Assembly (NCBI GenBank): GCA_024304985.1
Contig: JAMWZC010000005.1
Span: 1-64,000 of the forward strand
DNA: 64,000 nucleotides
From: Paracoccaceae bacterium
GTDB taxonomy: Bacteria > Pseudomonadota > Alphaproteobacteria > Rhodobacterales > Rhodobacteraceae
Direction: 5' to 3'
The notes under the pieces are model-generated. The model made no database searches, was not told the origin of the DNA, and saw only the letters and a list, made by a program, of their open reading frames with translations. This document shows, piece by piece, positions 61,408 through 64,000 of this stretch. The translations under genes were made by a program, and so were the position numbers. How positions within the stretch are numbered: position 1 is the first letter of the stretch; each line of letters starts with the position of its first letter.

Positions 61408-62451
61408 ATGACAGCCGCGACCCTGACCATCGACCTTGATGCCCTGACCGCCAATTGGCGCGCCCTGGATGCTGCCTCTGGCGCCGGGGTGGAAACCGGC
61501 GCCGTGATCAAGGCGGGGGCCTATGGATTGGGCGCCGGTCGCGTCGGGCGGGCCCTGGCGCGGGCGGGTGCGCGGCGCTTTTTCGTGGCCGTGACCGAAG
61601 AAGCGGCCGAGCTGCGCGAGGCACTGGGTCCGGGACCCGAGATCAACGTCTTTTCGGGGCATATGGCAGGGGATACCGACCGCATCCATGATCTGCATCT
61701 GACACCGATGGTCAATTCCATCGACCAAATGCTGCGCCATGTCGAGGCGCTGCCGGGCCATCCTTTCGGGGTGCAGCTGGACAGCGGCATGAACCGCTTG
61801 GGGATGGAACCCGCCGAATGGGCGGCGCTGCGCGATATCGCGCTGGAGCAGAACATCACCCTGATCATGTCGCATCTGGCCTGTGCGGATGAGCCGGATC
61901 ATCCGATGAACCAGATTCAGCTGGCCACGTTCCGCGCCATGACCGACGGGCTGGACGTGCCGCGCTCATTGGCGGCAACCGGCGGCATCCTTCTGGGGCC
62001 GGACTATCATTTCGACCTGACACGCCCCGGTATCGGGCTTTATGGCGGCGCGCCCTTCACGCAGGCGCGGGCTGTCGCCCATGTCAGCCTGCCGGTGATC
62101 CAGACCCGCGTGGTCGAGGTGGGCGAGCCTGTGGGCTATGGCAACAGCTGGACCGCCAGCCAGCCGATCCGGCTGGCCACGGTGGCGGCGGGCTATGCCG
62201 ACGGCATCCACCGCGCCCTGTCCAAGGGCCTGCATCTTTATGCGGGGGATACGGCCTGTCCGGTGCGCGGGCGGGTCTCGATGGATCTGATCACGGTCGA
62301 TATCTCGCATCTGCCCGAGGAACCGCGCAGTCTTGATCTGTTGAACCATGTGCAGACCGTGGACACGCTGGCCGATATCGCGGGCACCATCGGCTATGAG
62401 ATCCTGACCTCTCTGGGCAGCCGGTATCAGCGGCGCTATACCGGGGCATGA
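61408..62451 (+). CDS. alr: Alanine racemase
   Basis: Makes D-alanine for peptidoglycan. 347 residues. PLP lysine K35 in [17 protein letters not shown] (most alanine racemases have KANAYGHG or KADAYGLG; here G replaces N/D). The other-subunit tyrosine is in [13 protein letters not shown], and [18 protein letters not shown] is intact. Overlaps mlaE by 4 bp, so it is coupled with the lipid transporter genes. Confidence 0.94.
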   Translation: MTAATLTIDLDALTANWRALDAASGAGVETGAVIKAGAYGLGAGRVGRALARAGARRFFVAVTEEAAELREALGPGPEINVFSGHMAGDTDRIHDLHLTPMVNSIDQMLRHVEALPGHPFGVQLDSGMNRLGMEPAEWAALRDIALEQNITLIMSHLACADEPDHPMNQIQLATFRAMTDGLDVPRSLAATGGILLGPDYHFDLTRPGIGLYGGAPFTQARAVAHVSLPVIQTRVVEVGEPVGYGNSWTASQPIRLATVAAGYADGIHRALSKGLHLYAGDTACPVRGRVSMDLITVDISHLPEEPRSLDLLNHVQTVDTLADIAGTIGYEILTSLGSRYQRRYTGA

Positions 62452-63230
62452 TCCTTCTGTCTCCCCTTGCCGCGCTGGGCCGGTCTACCCTTGCGCTTCT
62501 GGCCGCTCTGGGCCGCTTCGCCATCTTTACCGGCCAGACCATCAGCCATCTGGCGCGACCGCCCTTCTATCCGCGCGAGTTCGGGCAGGCCTTGTTGCAG
62601 ATCGGCTATTTCTCGTTGCCTGTGGTGGGGCTGACCGCCTTGTTTACCGGTGGCGCCCTTGCCTTGCAGATCTACGCCGGCAGCGCCCGCTTTTCGGCGG
62701 AAGCGGTGGTGCCGCAGATCGTGGCCATCGGCATGGTGCGCGAGCTTGGTCCCGTGCTGGTCGGCCTGATGATCGCGGCGCGGGTCACATCCAGCATCGC
62801 GGCCGAGATCGCCACGATGAAGGTGACCGAACAGATCGACGCGCTGGTGACCCTGTCCACACATCCGATGAAATACCTGACGCTTCCGCGCGTGCTGGCA
62901 GCCACGCTGGTGATGCCCATGCTGGTGGGTGTGGGCGATGTGATCGGCATTTATGGCGGGTTTCTGGTTGGCACCGAGAGGCTGGGCTTCAACGCCACCA
63001 CATATCTGAAGAATACGGCCGATTTCCTTGAGATGCGGGACGTCATCTCATCCCTGGCCAAGGGGGCGGTCTTCGGCTTCATCGCCGCGCTCATGGGCTG
63101 CTACTATGGCATGAACTCGGCGCGCGGCGCGATGGGCGTGGGGCGCGCAACCAAAGGATCGGTGGTGGCGGCGGCCATCCTGATCCTGGCGGCGAATTTC
63201 ATCCTGACGGAGGCGTTTTTCTCGGCATGA
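62448..63230 (+). CDS. mlaE: MlaE-family phospholipid ABC transporter permease
   Basis: 260 residues with five to six hydrophobic segments. MlaE landmarks: [46 protein letters not shown] (split at 115) and the long block around [13 protein letters not shown]. Part of the Mla system that moves phospholipids between outer and inner membrane. 4-bp overlaps with alr and mlaF. Confidence 0.94.
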   Translation: MILLSPLAALGRSTLALLAALGRFAIFTGQTISHLARPPFYPREFGQALLQIGYFSLPVVGLTALFTGGALALQIYAGSARFSAEAVVPQIVAIGMVRELGPVLVGLMIAARVTSSIAAEIATMKVTEQIDALVTLSTHPMKYLTLPRVLAATLVMPMLVGVGDVIGIYGGFLVGTERLGFNATTYLKNTADFLEMRDVISSLAKGAVFGFIAALMGCYYGMNSARGAMGVGRATKGSVVAAAILILAANFILTEAFFSA

Positions 63231-63973
63231 TCAGGCTGACCGATGTTCACAAGGCGTTCGGGTCCAATCGCGTGTTGCGCGGGGTGAACCTGCATGTGCC
63301 GAAGGGCACGTCGATGGTGATCATCGGCGGATCGGGCACCGGTAAGTCGATTGCGCTGAAATGCATTCTTGGGCTGGTCACGCCCGACCGCGGCACGATT
63401 GAGGTGGACGGGCAGGATGTGCGCAAGGGCGACCGCGACGCCTTTCTGGCGCGCTTCGGGATGCTGTTTCAGGGCGGCGCTCTGTTCGATTCGCTGCCCG
63501 TCTGGCAGAATGTCGCGTTCCGGCTGATGCGTGGCACGCTGAAACGCCCCAAGGACGAAGCCCGCGCCATCGCGATTGAAAAGCTGCGCCGCGTGGGGCT
63601 GAAACCCGATGTGGCGGACAAGCTGCCTGCGGAACTGTCGGGGGGCATGCAGAAGCGCGTGGGTCTGGCCCGCGCCATCGCCGCCGAGCCCGAGATCATC
63701 TTTTTCGACGAGCCGACCACCGGGCTGGACCCGATCATGGCGGGTGTCATCAATGAGCTGATCCGCGAGATCGTGACCGAGATGGGCGCGACCGCCATGA
63801 CGATCACCCATGACATGACATCGGTACGCGCCATTGCCGACAATGTGGCGATGCTGCATGACGGGGTGATCAAATGGACCGGGCCGGTGGCGCAGATGGA
63901 TGACTCGGGTGATCCCTATCTGGACCAGTTCATCCATGGCCGCGCGACAGGCCCGATCGAGGCGGTGCGATGA
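63227..63973 (+). CDS. mlaF: MlaF-family phospholipid ABC transporter ATPase
   Basis: 248 residues. Walker A IIGGSGTGKSIALKCILG, Q-loop MLFQGGALFDSLPVWQNV (as in MlaF), signature LSGGMQKRVGLARA, Walker B IIFFDEPTTGLDPIM and the His switch TITHDMTSV. ATPase partner of MlaE. Its stop overlaps the next start by 4 bp. Confidence 0.95.
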   Translation: MIRLTDVHKAFGSNRVLRGVNLHVPKGTSMVIIGGSGTGKSIALKCILGLVTPDRGTIEVDGQDVRKGDRDAFLARFGMLFQGGALFDSLPVWQNVAFRLMRGTLKRPKDEARAIAIEKLRRVGLKPDVADKLPAELSGGMQKRVGLARAIAAEPEIIFFDEPTTGLDPIMAGVINELIREIVTEMGATAMTITHDMTSVRAIADNVAMLHDGVIKWTGPVAQMDDSGDPYLDQFIHGRATGPIEAVR

Positions 63974-64000
63974 GCACGCTCTTCGAGCCAAGCCCTATCC
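63970..64000 (+). CDS. Start of a further gene, cut by window edge
   Basis: ATG at 63970 overlaps the mlaF stop (ATGA), and ten codons are visible (MSTLFEPSPI). The coupled start makes it likely to be a real gene in the same operon. Too short to identify. Confidence 0.6.
   Translation, partial: MSTLFEPSPI

Overview
The window is chromosomal DNA of a halotolerant alphaproteobacterium of the Rhodobacteraceae/Roseobacteraceae type. This rests on the very high G+C, short intergenic gaps with many 4-bp ATGA start/stop overlaps, an ectoine operon with its own aspartate kinase, a DUF2849-cysI-cysH-DUF934 sulfite-reduction operon, a form II cox cluster, and the order dnaB-alr-mlaE-mlaF. No phage, transposase, CRISPR array or plasmid gene was seen.

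Layout. 1-55: end of a tRNA-Asp gene. 0.2-5.8 kb: pirin and a MarR-type regulator, divergent from ectA-ectB-ectC-ask (ectoine synthesis; no ectD, so no hydroxyectoine gene here). 5.8-6.4 kb: a small Hen1-like RNA methyltransferase. 6.5-14.0 kb: a TPP riboswitch and a ten-gene thiamine operon, thiD-thiO-thiS-thiG-thiE-thiF-thiY-tenA-thiZ-thiX. It makes the thiazole, imports and salvages the pyrimidine and joins them; thiC is not in it. 14.2-18.9 kb: a glycosyltransferase/RgpF fusion and two sulfotransferase-like genes of lower G+C, next to two tRNA-Val genes. 19.3-22.4 kb: an HU-like protein with a histone-H1-like tail, and Lon. 22.6-27.8 kb: TPR protein, tgt, a 45-residue basic protein, sufT, sufA, tpiA. 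27.8-34.3 kb: a TRAP dicarboxylate transporter (dctPQM) with its DctB/DctD pair. 34.4-41.8 kb: a cytochrome P450, an Lrp regulator divergent from the sulfite/APS reduction operon, a ferredoxin-NADP reductase, a LEA-like membrane-anchored protein, and infC.

42.1-50.3 kb: a minus-strand cluster coxD-coxE-xdhC-(molybdopterin-binding)-coxS-coxL-coxM for a molybdenum hydroxylase of the form II CO-dehydrogenase type. 50.5-57.7 kb: a tight operon of three GT2 proteins (one fused to a degenerate sulfotransferase domain), a sulfotransferase and an FkbM methyltransferase, followed by a hydrolase-like protein of unknown role. This is probably surface or exopolysaccharide synthesis. 57.7-64.0 kb: pyrC, pyrE, dnaB, alr, mlaE, mlaF and the first codons of another gene.

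Points most worth a second look: DctD has lost both the Walker A lysine and the sigma-54 contact loop (GAFTGA) yet faces two palindromic operators spaced exactly 32 bp apart; infC starts at an AUA codon; two 13-bp operator-like palindromes flank the ectoine regulator/ectA promoter; a stand-alone Hen1-like enzyme; the sulfotransferase/GT2 fusion locus; and an intergenic motif that recurs seven times.
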